Below, piece by piece: positions 46,628 through 59,655 of a stretch of 64,000 bases of DNA. Numbering within the stretch: the first letter of the stretch is position 1; each line of letters opens with the position of its first letter. This DNA comes from Hevea brasiliensis (Eukaryota > Streptophyta > Magnoliopsida > Malpighiales > Euphorbiaceae). Location: positions 79,408,992 through 79,472,991 of the forward strand of contig NC_079498.1 of assembly GCF_030052815.1 (NCBI RefSeq), in the 5' to 3' direction. The position numbers and the translations under genes were made by a program. The notes under the pieces are model-generated. The model saw only the letters and a program-made list of their open reading frames with translations. It did not search any database and had not been told where the DNA came from.

Positions 46628-49600
46628 TGTAACACCCCTATTTGTATAGCCTGGTATATTTCACTATTCCGATGACCGATGTCGATCCGGATAATTAAGG
46701 GGATTAGAACCATGTCTAAGGCAACTAGATAAGCCCTGAACACAAATAACTAGTAATTGTCAGTTAGTTAAGTATAAATAAGAAAAACAGAACATAAGAG
46801 GTTAAATGAGCCGAGAGTCACAGCAATGGGTGACCTTCTCGGGAAGGACTGTGAAGTCGATTTAAACTCAAATTACGAACCATAAATTGTGACGCTGCAG
46901 TCCTTAGGACTATTGCGAACACGGTGGAAAAGAGAAAATCACAAAAAAGAATAGTTAAGCAGATCAAATAATTAGGTGAGAGATCCGAAAGAAATATTGA
47001 ATTATTTGCAAATTAGGTCGAACCGGCGAGGGGCAATTTGGTCAATTGACCCCTAGAGCTGACTCTTGACCTGACTGTCAAATAAAATCGGAGAAAAGAA
47101 AATTTCAGAATCGGGAATTAAATTAAAGAACTAATGGAAAAATAAATAAAAAAAAGAGGAAAAAGAAAAAGTGAAAAAGGTGATTACATCATGCATGATG
47201 CAATAAATCTTATAATTAAAAATTTAATTTTTTTGGATAATTTTTTGTCTTACTAAAGGGTAAAAATTTATAAAAGAAAAAGAAAAAAAAAGAGTTGTCT
47301 TCTTCAAATTGCCGTGACCTTTCTCTCTCTTCTCTCCCTCTTAAAACCTCCATGGAAGCTCATTTGTGAGCTTGAAGAAATCAAAATCCCACCATAGAAA
47401 ATTCAATTACCCTAACTAAACTTTGTTTGGGCAACTAGAAAAGAAGATTAAAGGAGAAAGAAAGAAGAAAAAATTGAAGAAAGTGAAGATTGGAAAGCTA
47501 CACCAAGGTTAGTAAGCTAAACTTGAATTTCTAGTTGAATTAATTGTGTTTATAGTTGGATAAACCTAGAAATATACTTAAAATGAAATGAAAATATCTT
47601 TGGAGGACTATATGAAATTTCGGCCAGCTAGGGTTTGAGTTGAGAATGCATGAGTTTGATTGAATTAAACATGTTAGAGAGCTTGAATGAGTTGAGAAAT
47701 GGTGTTTGTATGCTTATAACTAATTAAATGTAACAAATCAAGTGAGTTAGGGTTTGGACCTAGGGTTTTGGGAGAAAAAACTTGGCAAATGGTTCAAATG
47801 CTGTGTTTGACCTAGTTTGAGCTGAAAAATGGTCATGTATAACCAATTGTGGTGTGTTGAAAGTGTTGGAAACAAATGAAAATTCGGATTGGTTATGGAC
47901 ATCCTGCAGGTAGCATGACCAAGGTCCCTTTCAGGGATCAAAACTAATAATTTACTAACCCAATTGGTGTGAGGCCAATTGGGAATGAAATTAGACACAA
48001 AATGACACATTTTTCATTCAAGAATCATGCCCAGAAAGTGACCATAACCTAGTGAACAAATTGACCAAATTGGGAATTGGGTGTTATGCCCTATACAAAA
48101 ATGACCAAATGAACAGTGTTTGTTCATTTGGCCATAACTTGGGCTAGGCAGGTCAAAATGACCTGAAAGTTTACCAGTAGAAAGCTGCGATATAGACCTA
48201 CAACTTTCATGAAGAACACAAGTCCAAATTATGCCCTTAACCAAGTCATTTAGCCACCCAAATTTGGTGACCTAAAACTGCCAGAACCAAGTTGGTGCCC
48301 AGAAAATCTAGGTTAGGCCAATCCGGCCAATCATGTTCAAATGGCTATAACTTGAGCTACAAAACTCCAAATGGAGTGATTCAAAAAGGAAAATAAATTT
48401 AAGACAATAAGGAACAATTTTTATGAAGAAAACTAAGCCAAATTCTAACAGCAACATGACCAATGGAACAGTAACAAACAGGACACCAAAACTGAAAATT
48501 TGCAATTTTGCCTAAAAAAATTAAAATTTGAGTAAACAACCAAAACCAACAAATTAGGTAACCAAAATGTGGTATGTGGGTGAAATTGGAATTCCCATAC
48601 CTATTAAGCCTTAGAAAGTCAACAAATTGACTTGAATAGTATAGTGAATAGTAACTCCGAAACACAAATTTTAAAGAATGCCAAGTTTAGCATATTAAAG
48701 CTAGGTAAAAGTAAACTTGAAATTATTTTTGGATTTATGATAAGTTATGATACTGAAACACTGTGAAACTGTGTGTTTCAGTGGAAAAGAATATCGGGAA
48801 AGAGCCCGAGGCATCGAGTCAAGGCCATAAGGCGACTCGTATAAGGTTTGTGCACAACATAGAATTTTTATAAATTTTCTTCTACACATTGTTTTGAATG
48901 AATTGAGATATGAAATTGTGACACAATTGAATTGAAAGGTTTATTATGCTTTTGATTTAAATTGTTGAAAGATTAATTGTTTGTGTTTGAAATGGCAATA
49001 AATATTTAGTAAATTGTTAAGATAGTTTTGAAACCACAGTGTCATGACCATATATTTGAATACCTCACTAGCATGACTAGTGGGGGAAATCAGTTTCGAA
49101 TTTTAATTCCTTCTCTGGCTAAAGTGTTGAGGTGTGTGCTAGTAGAAGAAGAAAAAGAATGGGTTCCCATATATTTGTGCTAGCTAGCCTTGTGAAGTGA
49201 CTTCTCCCTAGCCTCTAGCTATGGAGATGATATTTGTTTCGAATGGCATGATATAACTGTGTGTTTTTATAAAATTTGTTTTGAGACTTTCGAAATGAAA
49301 TTGTTTGGATTAAAATTTATAAGTCATGTTTTGAATTTAAATCTCATGTTCAGTTCAATTTTTGAATAAATATGATTTAAATTTTGCATAAATATTATTT
49401 TAGTATGTTGTGCACAACTGAGTCATAGTACTCAGCGATGGCTGTTATTGCTGTCGCAAATTTAGAGACTAGAGAAGCAGCAGAGTGAGCTGCTGAGGAT
49501 TGTGGATTTACCTTCCCTGAAGTTCTGTCGGGTATATTTTATACCCTGATTATAAAAATTATTTTGATGTATGTAAATATATGGACATGTAAAACTGGTC

Positions 49601-50159
49601 ATGAGCAGTTGTATAAAGCTTGTAATAAATTTTGGTTTGGATTTTTCCTAATGTAATTTTTTGGAATGATGTATATAAATTGTTTTATCTTTAATGAAAT
49701 ATGAATGCAAATATTTTGTTTTAAATTGAATGAAATTACTTAGTATTATTTTGGATGTTATTTGAATTGGAAATTATTGATTTGAATTTTTGGAATTTGA
49801 GAAATGATGTTGAAATTGGTTGTGATGGATGTTAAATTGATGAAGTTGATGAGATAAATCATTTGAAGTGCTTTTTACACGTATTTGAAGAACTATTTTC
49901 TCAATATACAGACGGCACTCTGCTGAAATTTTTATAAAATTTACGAAAAAATAAAATGGGATAAAAATTTTAACTAGTTTTCAAACTCTAATTAAATGTT
50001 TTAATACCTATTAGAAAATGCTCACCACTTATAAAAGTAAGAAAATTGTTTTAAAATCCCTTGTAGGGTACTTAATGAGTTATCGGTAGGTGAAGTTCGG
50101 TAGTTCATTAGGTATTCTACAGGATTATGTTATGCCTTATAGAGGGGTAAGGTGTGGCA
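46628..50159 (+). repeat. E 5' LTR
   Basis: TGTAACACCC..GGTGTGGCA (the last GACA is changed to GGCA). It contains an 11-bp-stem hairpin at 48105-48131, two modules near 48117 and 48331, the stem-loop at 49418-49435 and AATAAA near 49623. Minus-strand frames such as 48399-48665 recur in the sister LTR and S2, but only as shared non-coding sequence. Confidence 0.95.
49418..49435 (+). promoter_or_regulatory. Conserved LTR stem-loop (representative copy)
   Basis: CTGAGTCATAGTACTCAG folds into a 7-bp stem with a short loop. It follows GTTGTGCAC and precedes GCGATGGC. Other copies lie at 940-957, 4623-4640, 8556-8573 (-), 29044-29060, 30833-30850 (-), 39785-39801, 45606-45622 (-), 57874-57891 and 62665-62681 (-). 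A GCATAAAT box about 35 bp upstream and AATAAA about 190 bp downstream suggest a place in the R region; this is inference. Confidence 0.6.
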
Positions 50160-50167
50160 CGTTTTAG

Positions 50168-50180
50168 TGGTATCAGAGCA
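50168..50180 (+). other. E primer-binding site
   Basis: TGGTATCAGAGCA is a perfect initiator-Met-tRNA primer site, 8 bp after the LTR end at 50159. Confidence 0.95.
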
Positions 50181-50349
50181 AATTTTTTTGAAGTATGTTT
50201 TACTTATGAATTTGTGTCTTTTCTTTGCTAAGTACAACTGCTCAATGTCCTTATTTGTTACATACAGTGCATTACATCATAAATATGAACTAACAGAGGG
50301 AAATATCCTTATGTTATTTGTTCAGGAGATACCCTAATTTCAGACTGAT

Positions 50350-51590
50350 ATGGAAGAAGGGGATCGCTCAGTCGAGCAATCTGTTGAAGCTGAGGCACAA
50401 AGGGAAGCCCTAGCTCTACAGAATGTTAGTGGGTCAGTGGCACCAGCCCCAGAAATGCCGCAGTTTCCCACACAGTTCGCACAACAAATGGCGACAATGT
50501 TTCAACAAATGGCTAGGGGTATGCCTATTCAAGCTCCACCCCAGACTACTGTGGTGCAACTTCAAGCTCTAGTTAGACAGTATGACAAGCTGTTGAAGTA
50601 TGAGGCTACGAAATTTAAGGGTACAGTAGACCCACTAGAGGCAGAGCAATGGCTGGAAAGAATGGACAGAGTGTTAAAGAAGCTGCACTGCCAAGATGAA
50701 CTGAAATTTGAATACTCAATATCACTACTGCAAGAGGATGCGTATGATTGGTGGAAGACCATCCCCCACAGCTTGGCTGAACCACCAGTACTGACCTAGG
50801 ATGACTTCATCAGAGAGTTTAGACAGAAATACGTCCCAGATGCATATTTAGATCAGAAACTACAACAATTTCTGAGTCTGAAGCAAGGGAGTAAATCAGT
50901 GGTAGAATATGAAAGGGAGTTCTCCCGCTTAAGCCACTATACTGGGAGTCTCCTTTCTACCAGCAAGGAAAGGTGCAAGAGATTTGAGATGGGTTTAAAG
51001 CCCAGCCTACGGATGCAAGTAGTGGGATTCAGACACAGTAATTTTTCAGAGCTCATTTCTCAAGCACTTGAGTTAGAAAGAATTGAATCAGAAGCGACCC
51101 CAGCAAAAGAAAAATCAGAAAAAGCTGAAAAATCAGAGAAAGACAAGGGGGAAAAGTCCGTAGAGCAAAGTCCTAGTGGTACCTCTAAAAAGAAGAAGAA
51201 ATTTAGGGGACCTAGCAGAGGTCAAGGTGGAAGGTTTGGAAGGGGCAGATTCTCTGGACAGAGACCCCCTAGGTCTGGTCAGCAGTCGAGCAGGGGTTCA
51301 CAACCTCCCCGCCCCTGTGAGACTTGTGGCAAGATTCATGGGGGAGAATGCTATTGGGCAACAGGAGCCTGTTTTAACTGTGGAGGTAAGGGCCATCTTG
51401 CTAAAGACTGCATTAGTGCTCCTAGATTTGGTCCAGCTCCTACTACTGTAGAATGATATATTCAGAGTCCTGCTCCCAGAGGTTCACAACCGGTTGGCAG
51501 AGGAAGAGGCAGAGGTAGAGGCAATGCTTCGGGCAGTCAGGGTACTGTTAGTCAGTCAGGACAAGGAAGTGCTTCAGCCAGGGTTTATAC
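50350..51590 (+). pseudogene. E gag
   Basis: Starts MEEGDRSVEQSVEAEAQ. The capsid-like domain (KYEATKFKGTVDPLEAEQW, SISLLQEDAYDWWKTIPHS) is followed by a TAG at 50797 where G gag has Trp (LTWDDF), then EYEREFSRLSHYTG. A Lys/Glu-rich and Gly/Arg-rich tail precedes the zinc knuckle CX2CX4HX4C (CFNCGGKGHLAKDC, 51370-51411). A TGA at 51454 and a TAG at 51598 follow. Gag would package the element RNA. Confidence 0.92.
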
Positions 51591-52179
51591 AATGAGATAG
51601 CGAGAAGATGCTGAAACTTCCGATGTTGTAGCTGGTACATTCTCTATCTCTGATCAAGATGTATTTGTACTATTTGATCCAGGTTCAACCCACTCGTATG
51701 TTAGTGCTAGCATAGTCAGTTCACTTGTTGTTCTGTGTGCCAAAATGGATTTCGAAGTGCTAGTAACTAGTCCGTTAGGATAAGAGGTTCGGGTCAACAT
51801 AATCTATAGAGACTGTCCTTTGGTGATCCAAGGATATGTTTTTCTGTCAGATTTGATTGAAATGCCCTTCAGAGATTATGATATCATCTTAGGCATGGAT
51901 TGGTTAGCCAAGCATCACGCCATGATTGACTATAGACTGAAGACAATCACTTTTGGTCTCCCTCTATATGGTGATGTGGTAATACATGGGGAGAGGCATT
52001 TACTGCCATCAAACATCATTTTGGCTGCACTAGCCAGAAGGATGATCAGAAAGGGGTGTGAAGCATACTTGGCACATGTGATAAACACCCAAGTAGGGAG
52101 TCCAGCACTGGGGGACATCCCTACAGTATGTGACTTTCTGGATTTTTTTCCTGATGAATTGCCAGGATTAACTCCATAA
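51591..52179 (+). pseudogene. E protease
   Basis: In phase with gag. Active site DPGSTHSY at 51676, then SDLIEMPFRDYDIILGMDWL and [11 protein letters not shown], with a TAA at 51781 and another at 52177 after DELPGLTP. The aspartic protease would release Gag and Pol parts within the particle. Confidence 0.9.
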
Positions 52180-53655
52180 ATAGAGGTACAGTTTGAGATT
52201 AATGTTATGCCTGGTGTGGACCCAATCTCTATAACACCATATAGAATGGCACCTGTAGAATTGAAAGAGTTGAAAGTGCAGTTGCAAGAGTTGCTTAATA
52301 AGGGCTATATCCGCCCTAGTGTGTCACCTTGGGTAGCGCCAGTGTTGTTTATTAAGAAGAAGGATGGCACTCTCTGCTTATGTATTGACTATCGACAGTT
52401 GAATAAGGTGACAATAAAGAATAGATATCCATTGCCTCGCATTGATGACTTGTTTGATCAGTTGAGGGGTGCAGCTGTGTTCTCCAAAATTGACCTGAGA
52501 TCAGGTTATTATCAGCTGAAAGTACAAGAGCAGGGTATTCCTAAAACTGCCTTTAGAACCCACTATGGCCATTATGAGTTCTTGGTCATGCCATTCGGGT
52601 TAACTAATGCTCCGGCTGCTTTTATGGATCTGATAAATACTATCTTCAGACCATACCTCGACCAGTTTGTTGTGGTATTCATAGATGATATATTGGTCTA
52701 TTCGAGGAGTGCAGAAGAGCATGATAGACATCTGCAGATTGTACTACAGACTTTGAGGGAGAAACAGCTATACGCCAAATTGTCGAAGTGTGAATTTTGG
52801 CTGAAGGAGATATCCTTTTTGGGGCACATAGTATCAGTAGAAGGTATTAAGGTAGATCCTAACAAGATAGAAGCTGTCATTAATTAGAGGCCACCTAGAA
52901 ATATTACAGAGATTCACAGTTTTCTGGGTTTAGCTGGATACTACCGTCGATTTGTGAAGGGATTTTCTATGTTGGCATCTCCATTTACTAAGTTACTTCG
53001 AAAAGATGTGAAATTTCAGTGAACGGATAAATGTCAATAGAGTTTTGATGAATTAAAGAGATGTTTGACTGATGCTCCAGTCCTGACTTTACCTACTCCG
53101 GGTAAAGAATACACAGTTTGCAGTGATGCTTCTCACAATGGGTTAGGCTATGTATTGATACAAGATCGAAATGTCATTGCCTATGGAACACGCTAACTGA
53201 AACTGCATGAGAGGAACTATCTGACATATGACTTGGAGCTTGCAGCTATTATGTTTGCTCTTAAGATCTGGAGATACTATTTATATAGGGAGAAATGCTA
53301 CATTTACACAGATCATAAGAGTTTGAAGTATTTGGGCACTTAGAAATAGTTGAATTTGAGACAGAGGAGATGGTTAGAGTTGATAAAAGACTATGATTGT
53401 CTAACAGACTATCAGCCAGGGAAAGCTAATGTGGTGGCTGATGCCTTAAGTCACAAGACTATGGCAAGTCTCAGAGTTTCTCCTTTGTCTATGTTACATG
53501 AGTTGAGATCATTGCATGCCAGCTTAGAGATTAATGATGAGGGGCAGATAGTAATTGCATGGCATGTACAGCCAGTGTTGATTGATCGGATCAAAATGGC
53601 TGCTCAGAATGATGAAAGATATCAGAAGTTATTAAAAGAAGTCCAACAGGGTTAG
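52180..53655 (+). pseudogene. E reverse transcriptase and RNase H
   Basis: RT shows [53 protein letters not shown] and catalytic FIDDILVYS (52678). RNase H shows SDASHNGLG (53122; the preceding Tyr is Cys), [10 protein letters not shown] and [12 protein letters not shown]. In-frame stops lie at 52885, 53020, 53038, 53194, 53341, 53347 and 53653. M1 has Trp at the first two and Gln at the fourth. Confidence 0.93.
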
Positions 53656-55007
53656 AAACCAGAATTCTCAATAAGAGATGATGGTCTACTGCGACACCAG
53701 GGCAGAATGTGTGTTCCTAATGATGTTGATTTGAGGCAGATCATTTTAAAGGAAGCACATGAGTCTCCTTTTGCCATGCACCCTGGTGGCATAAAAATGT
53801 ATAGAGGGCTAAAGGAGCATTACTGGTGGATGGGTATGAAAAGAGATGTGGCAGAGTTTGTTTCCAAATGTCTAACTTGTCAGTAAGTGAAGGCAGAGCA
53901 TCAAGTACCCATTAGTTTATTACATCCACTACCAGTACCAGAATGGAAATAGGAGAGAATAACAATGGATTTTCTGATGGGACTTTCGAGGACACAGAAG
54001 AGTCATGATACAGTTTGGGTCATTGTTGACAGACTAACCAAGTCTGCTCATTTTTTGCCAGTTCGGATGGACTACAGTTTAGAAAGATTGGCCAAGTTGT
54101 ACATTGATGAGATAGTAAGACTGCATGGAGTGCCAGTATCCATTGTATCTGACCGAGATCCTATGTTCACTTCTAGATTCTGGGTAGTCTTCAGAGAGCC
54201 CTAGGAACTAGATTGAACTTCAGTACGGCATTCCACCCACAGACAGATGGCCAGTCTGAGAGGGTAATTCAGATCTTGGAGGACATGCTACGGGCTTTTG
54301 TGATTGAGTTTGAGGGTAGTTGGGACATACACTTGCCTTTGATTGAGTTTGCTTACAACAACAGCTACCAATCAAGCATTGGGATGCTTCCATATGAAGC
54401 TTTGTATGGCAGAAAATGCAAAACTCCCCTGTGTTGGGATGAGGTAGGTGAAAGAAAGATGATTGGGCCATAAATTATTCAGCAAACTGAAGAGAAAATC
54501 AGATTTATTAGAGATCGACTCAAGACTGCATCAGACCGTCAGAAGTCCTATATTGATATGAATAGAAGGGATATTGAGTATGCAGTGGGTGACAAAGTAT
54601 TGCTCAAGGTTTCCCCTTAGAAGAGAATTATAAGATTCGGCAGAAAGGGGAAACTGATTCCTCGTTTTATCGGGCCATATGAGGTTCTGGAAAAAGTGGG
54701 TCCTTTGGTATATCGCTTGGCACTACCTCCAGAGTTAGAAAAGATACATAATGTCTTCCATGTGTCTATGTTGAGGAGGTATCGATCAGACCCATTTCAT
54801 GTACTATCGGTAGAAGAAATTGAAGTAAATCCAGACTTCACATACGAGGAAGAACCCATAGAGATTCTGGCTTATGAGGTGAAGCAGCTACGGAATAAGC
54901 AGATATCGTTAGTGAAAGTGCTGTGGAACTATCATTCAGGCCAAAAAGCTACTTGGGAACGAGAGGAGGATATGAGGAGACAACACCCACAACTGTTCAG
55001 AAATTGA
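53656..55007 (+). pseudogene. E integrase and chromodomain
   Basis: Zinc finger (HESPFAMHPGG..CLTC), catalytic core with Asp at 54028 (IVDRLTK), Asp at 54151 (SDRDP) and Glu at 54258 (QSERVIQ), and a C-terminal chromodomain (EEPIEILAYEVKQLRNKQ..TWEREEDMRRQHPQLF). Stops lie at 53884, 53950, 54471 and 54618. One G is missing near 54183 relative to E1, shifting the frame. The final stop follows QLFRN at 55005. Confidence 0.93.
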
Positions 55008-55039
55008 TATCAGATAAAATTTCGAGACAAAATTTATTT

Positions 55040-55050
55040 AAGGGGGGGAG
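55040..55050 (+). other. Polypurine tract of E
   Basis: AAGGGGGGGAG sits 3 bp before the 3' LTR at 55054. Confidence 0.9.
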
Positions 55051-55053
55051 AAT

Positions 55054-58000
55054 TATAACACCCCTATTTGTATAGCCTGGTATATTTCACTGTTCCAGTG
55101 ACTGGTGTCGGTCCGAATAATTAAGGGGATTAGAACTATGTCTAAGGAAACTAGATAAGCCCTAAACACAAATAACTAGTAATTGTCAATTAGTTAAGTA
55201 TAAATAAGAAAAACAGAACATAAGAGGTTAAATGAGCTGAGAGTCACAACAATGGGTGACCTTCTCGGAAAGGACTGCGAAGTCGATTTAAACTCAAATT
55301 TCGAACCGTAAAATGTGACGCTGTGGTCCTTAGGACTATTGCGAACACAGTGGAAAAGAGAAAATCACAAAAAAGAATTGTTAAGCCGGTCAAATAATTA
55401 GGTCAGAGATCCGGAAGAAATATTGAATTATTTACAAATCGGGTCGAACCGGCGAGGGGCAATTTGGTCAATTGGCCCCTAGAGCTAACTCCTGACCTGA
55501 TTGTCAAATAAAATCGGAGAAAAGAAAATTTTGGAATCGGGAATTAAATTAAATAACTAATGGAAAAATAAATAAAAAAAGAGGAAAAAGAAAAAGTGAA
55601 AAAGGTAATTACATCATGCATGACATCATGCATGATGCAATAAATCTTATAATTAAAAATTTAATTTTTTTAGATAATTTTTGGTCTTACTAAAGGGTAA
55701 AAATTTATAAAAGAAAAAGAAAAAAAAGAGTTGTCTTCTTCAAATTACCGTGGCCTCTCTCTCTCTTCTCTCCCTCTCAAAACCTCCATGGAAGCTCATT
55801 TGTGAGCTTGAAGAAAATAAAATCCCACCATAGAAAATTCAATTACCCTAACTAAACTTTGTTTGGGTAACTAGAAAAAAAGATTAAAAGAGAAAGAAAG
55901 AAGAAAAAAAATTGAAGGAAGTGAAGATTGGAAAGCTACACCAAGGTTAGTAAGCTAAACTTGAATTTCTAGTTGAATTAATTGTGTTTATAGTTGGATA
56001 AACCTAGAAATATACTTAAAACGAAATGAAAACATCTTTGGAGGACTATATGAAATTTTGGCCAGCTAGGGTTTGAGTTGAGAATTCATGAGTTTGATTG
56101 AATTAAACATGTTAGAGAGCTTGAATGAGTTGAGAAATAGTGTTTGTATACTTGGAACTAATTAAATGTAATAAATCAAGTGAGTTAGGGTTTGGACCTA
56201 GGGTTTTGGGAGACAAAACTTGGAGAATAGTTGAAATGGTGTTTTTGACCTAGTTTGAGCTGAAAAATGGTCATGTATGACCAATTGTGGTGTGTTGAAA
56301 GTGTTGGAACCAAATGGAAATTCGGATTGGTTATGGACATCCTGTAGGCAGCATGACCAAGGTTTCTTTCAGGGACCAAGGTTCCTTTCAGGGACCAAAA
56401 TTGAAAATTTACTAACCTAATTGGTGTGAGGCCAATTGAGAATGAAATTAGATACAAAATGACACATTTTTCATTTAGGAATCATGCCAGAAAGTGACCA
56501 TAACCTAGTGAACAAATTGACCAAATCCGGAATTGGGTGTTCTGCCCTGTACAAAAATAACTAAATGAATAGTATTTGTTCATTTGGCCATAACTTGGGC
56601 TAGCCAGGTCAAAATGACCTGAAATTTTACCAGTAGAAAGCTAAGATATAGACCTACAACTTTCATGGAGAACACAAGTCCAAATTATGCCCTTAACCAA
56701 GTCATTTAGCCACCCAAAATTGGTGACCTAAAACTGACAGAACCAAGTTGTTGCCCATAAAGTCTGGGTTACGCCAATCCGGCCAGCCATGTTCAAATGG
56801 CTATAACTTGAGCTATAAAACTCTAAATGGAGTGATTCAAAAAGATAAATAAATTTAGGAGAATAAGGAACAATTTCTATGAAGAAAACTAAGCCAAATT
56901 CTAACAACAACATAACCAATGGAACAGTGCAAAATCGGACACCAAAACTGAAAATTTGCAAATTTGCCTAAAAGACTTAAAATTTGAGTAAATAACCAAA
57001 ACCAACAAATTAGGTAACCAAAATGTGGTATGTGGGTAAAATTGGAATTCCCATAACTATTAAGCCTTAGAAAGTCAACAAATTGACTTGAATAGTATAG
57101 TGAATAGTAACCCCGAAACACAAATTTTAAAGAACGCCAAATTTAGCATATTAAAGCTAGGTCAAAGTAAATTTGAAATTATTTTTGGATTTATGATAAG
57201 TTATGATACTGAAACACTGTGAAACTGTGTGTTTCAGTGGAAAAAAATACTGGGAAAGAACCCGAGGCATCGAATCAAGGCTAAGAGGCGACTCGTATAA
57301 GGTTTGTGGACAACATAGAATTTTTGTAAATTTTCTTCTGCACATTGTTTTGAATGAATTGAGATATGAAATTGTGACACAATTGAATTGAAAAGTTCGT
57401 TATGCTTTTGATTAAAATTGTTGAAAGACTAATTGTTTGTGTTTGAAATGGCAATAAATATTTAGTAAATTGTTAAGATAGTTTTGAAACCACAGTGTCA
57501 TAACCATATATTTGAATACCTCACTAGCATGACTAGTGGGGGAAATTAGTTTCGAATTTTGATTCCTTCTCTGGCTGAAATGTTGAGGTGTGTGCCAGTA
57601 GAAGAAGAAAAAGAATGGGTTCCCATATATTTGACCTAGCTAGCCTTGTGATGTGACTTCTCCTTAGCCTCTGGCTATGGAGATGATATTTGTTTCGAAT
57701 GGCATGATATAACTGTGTATTTTTATGAAATTTGTTTTGAGACTTTCGAAATGAAATTGTTTGGATTAAAATTTATAAGTCATGTTTTGAATTTAAATCT
57801 CATGTTCAATTCAATTTTTGAATAAATATGTTTTAAATTTTGCACAAATATTATTTTAGTATGTTGTGCACCACTGAGTCATAGTACTCAGCGATGGCTG
57901 TTATTGCTATCGCAGATTTAAAGACTAGAGGAGCGGCAGAGTGAGCTACTGAGGATTGTGGAGCTACCTTCCCTGAAGTTCTATCGGGTATATTTTATAC

Positions 58001-58615
58001 CATGATTGTAAAAATTATTTTGATGTATGTAAATGTATGGACATGTAAAACTGGTCATGAGCAGTTGTATAAAGCTTGTAATAAATTTTGGTTTGGATTT
58101 TTCCTAATGTAATTTTTTGGAATGATGTATATAAATTGTTTTATCTTTAATGAAATATGAATGAAAGTATTTTGTTTTACATTGAATGAAATTACTTAGT
58201 ATTATTTTGGATGTTATTTGAATTGGAAATTATTGATTTGAATTTTTGGAATTTGAGAAATGATATTGAAATTGGTTGTGATGGATGTTGAATTGATGAA
58301 GTTGATGAGATAAATCATTTAAAGTGCTTTTTACAGGTATTTGAAGAACTGTTTTCTCAAAATACAAACGGCACTCTGCCAAAATTTTTATAAAATTTAC
58401 GAAAAAATAAAATGGGACAAAAATTTTAACTAGTTTTCAAACTCTAATTAAATGTTTTAATACCTATTAGAAAATGATCACCACTTATAAAAGTAAGAAA
58501 ATTATTTTAAAATCTCTTGTAGGGTACTTAATGAGTTTTCGGTAGGTGAAGTTTGGTAGTTCATTAGGTATTCTACGGGATAATATTATGCCTTACAGAG
58601 GGGTAAGATGTGACA
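55054..58615 (+). repeat. E 3' LTR
   Basis: TATAACACCC (TG decayed to TA) to TGTGACA. It carries the hairpin at 56561-56587, two modules near 56577 and 56795, the stem-loop at 57874-57891 and AATAAA near 58080. Short internal duplications set it apart from the 5' LTR, for example CATGACATCATG near 55618 and a doubled CAGGGACCAAGGTTC-like block near 56370. Confidence 0.95.
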
Positions 58616-59655
58616 ATTTGGCTAAATGTCCTTCATCAAAGTTGTTTCTTATTGTGTCTAGTTTAATTCCCTTTTTGAATCACTCTATTTAGAGTTTTGT
58701 AGCTCCAGTTATGGCCATTTAACCATAACTGGTCGGATTGGTTACAACCCAGAAATTCTGGGCAATTTAGGGTTCTGGCAGATTTAAGGACCTAAATTTT
58801 GTTGGCAAATTGACTTGGTTTTGGTCAGAATTTGGGTTTAGTTTCTTCATGAAAGTTGTTCTACTATGTCATAGCTTTCCAATGCCACCAAAATCAGGTC
58901 ATTTAGACTTTTCTACACCAAGTTAAGACCATTTGAACAAGTACTATTTATATGGTCAATTCTGTATAGGGGCAGTGTGCCTAATCCGGATTTAACCTAA
59001 TTTTACACTAGCTTATGGTCATTTTCAGGGCAGGGTTTCTACATAAAAATTGTTGCATTATGTGTTAATTTTCATTTCCAATTGGCCTCACACTAATTGG
59101 AGTAACAGAATTTCAATTTAAGTCCTTTAAGTGGAACATGGTCAGGCTGTCCAGATAGGGCAGCACCACATTCACCATTTCAACCCAATTCTAACCATTC
59201 AAACACACTCCATTTCATACCAATTGACCATTTTTGACCTCAACTAGGTCAATTGACAACAATTCCTAAAATCCCTAATTTTTTCCCCAATTTCTTATTG
59301 ATCAAGAACCCTAATTTTCTAATTTGCACAATTTCATGAAATTAAAGTGTCCAAGACACATTTCCATACTCAATTAAACTTAATTACATAATTAATTGCA
59401 ATGAAACACATCACTTCCCCCCCAACACTCATGGCTGCCGAATTCCATTACTCCCATAATCTATCATTTTTGTTTGATTTTACACAAATTCTATTTTAAT
59501 TAAAGTATCTAAGCATAAATATAAAGAGAATTTAGGAGATTCATAAGTAACCTCTTTTGTTGAATTTCCTCTTTCTCTAAATCTCCTTTCTTTCCTCTTC
59601 TTTTTATTGTCAATAGCTTTACCAAGGTTCAAAAGCGAGATTTAATGAAAGAATT
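58616..59655 (-). repeat. G 3' LTR, right part
   Basis: Resumes the LTR interrupted at 46627, beginning with the second ATTTG and GCTAAATGTCC. Two modules lie near 58690 and 58915. It ends at 59655, where the plus-strand LTR S5 begins. About 800 bp of this LTR's 5' end is missing. Confidence 0.85.

Larger units (their letters stand above)
46628..58615 (+). mobile_element. Full-length gypsy chromovirus E, family alpha (11,988 bp)
   Basis: The most complete element here. LTRs are 3532 bp (5') and 3562 bp (3'), so LTRs make up 59% of its length. A primer site, gag, protease, RT, RNase H, integrase, chromodomain and polypurine tract follow in order. Gag to integrase lies in a single frame from 50350 with 15 stops; a 1-base deletion near 54183 moves the rest to another frame, with further stops. 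It cannot make a polyprotein. The LTRs differ at many sites, so the insertion is not recent. Confidence 0.95.

Noticed and set aside
48399..48665. Minus-strand frames recurring in S2 and both E LTRs (with partners at 3636-3848 and 56855-57121)
   Set aside because: They follow LTR homology, differ by indels and stops between copies, and lie antisense to the element.
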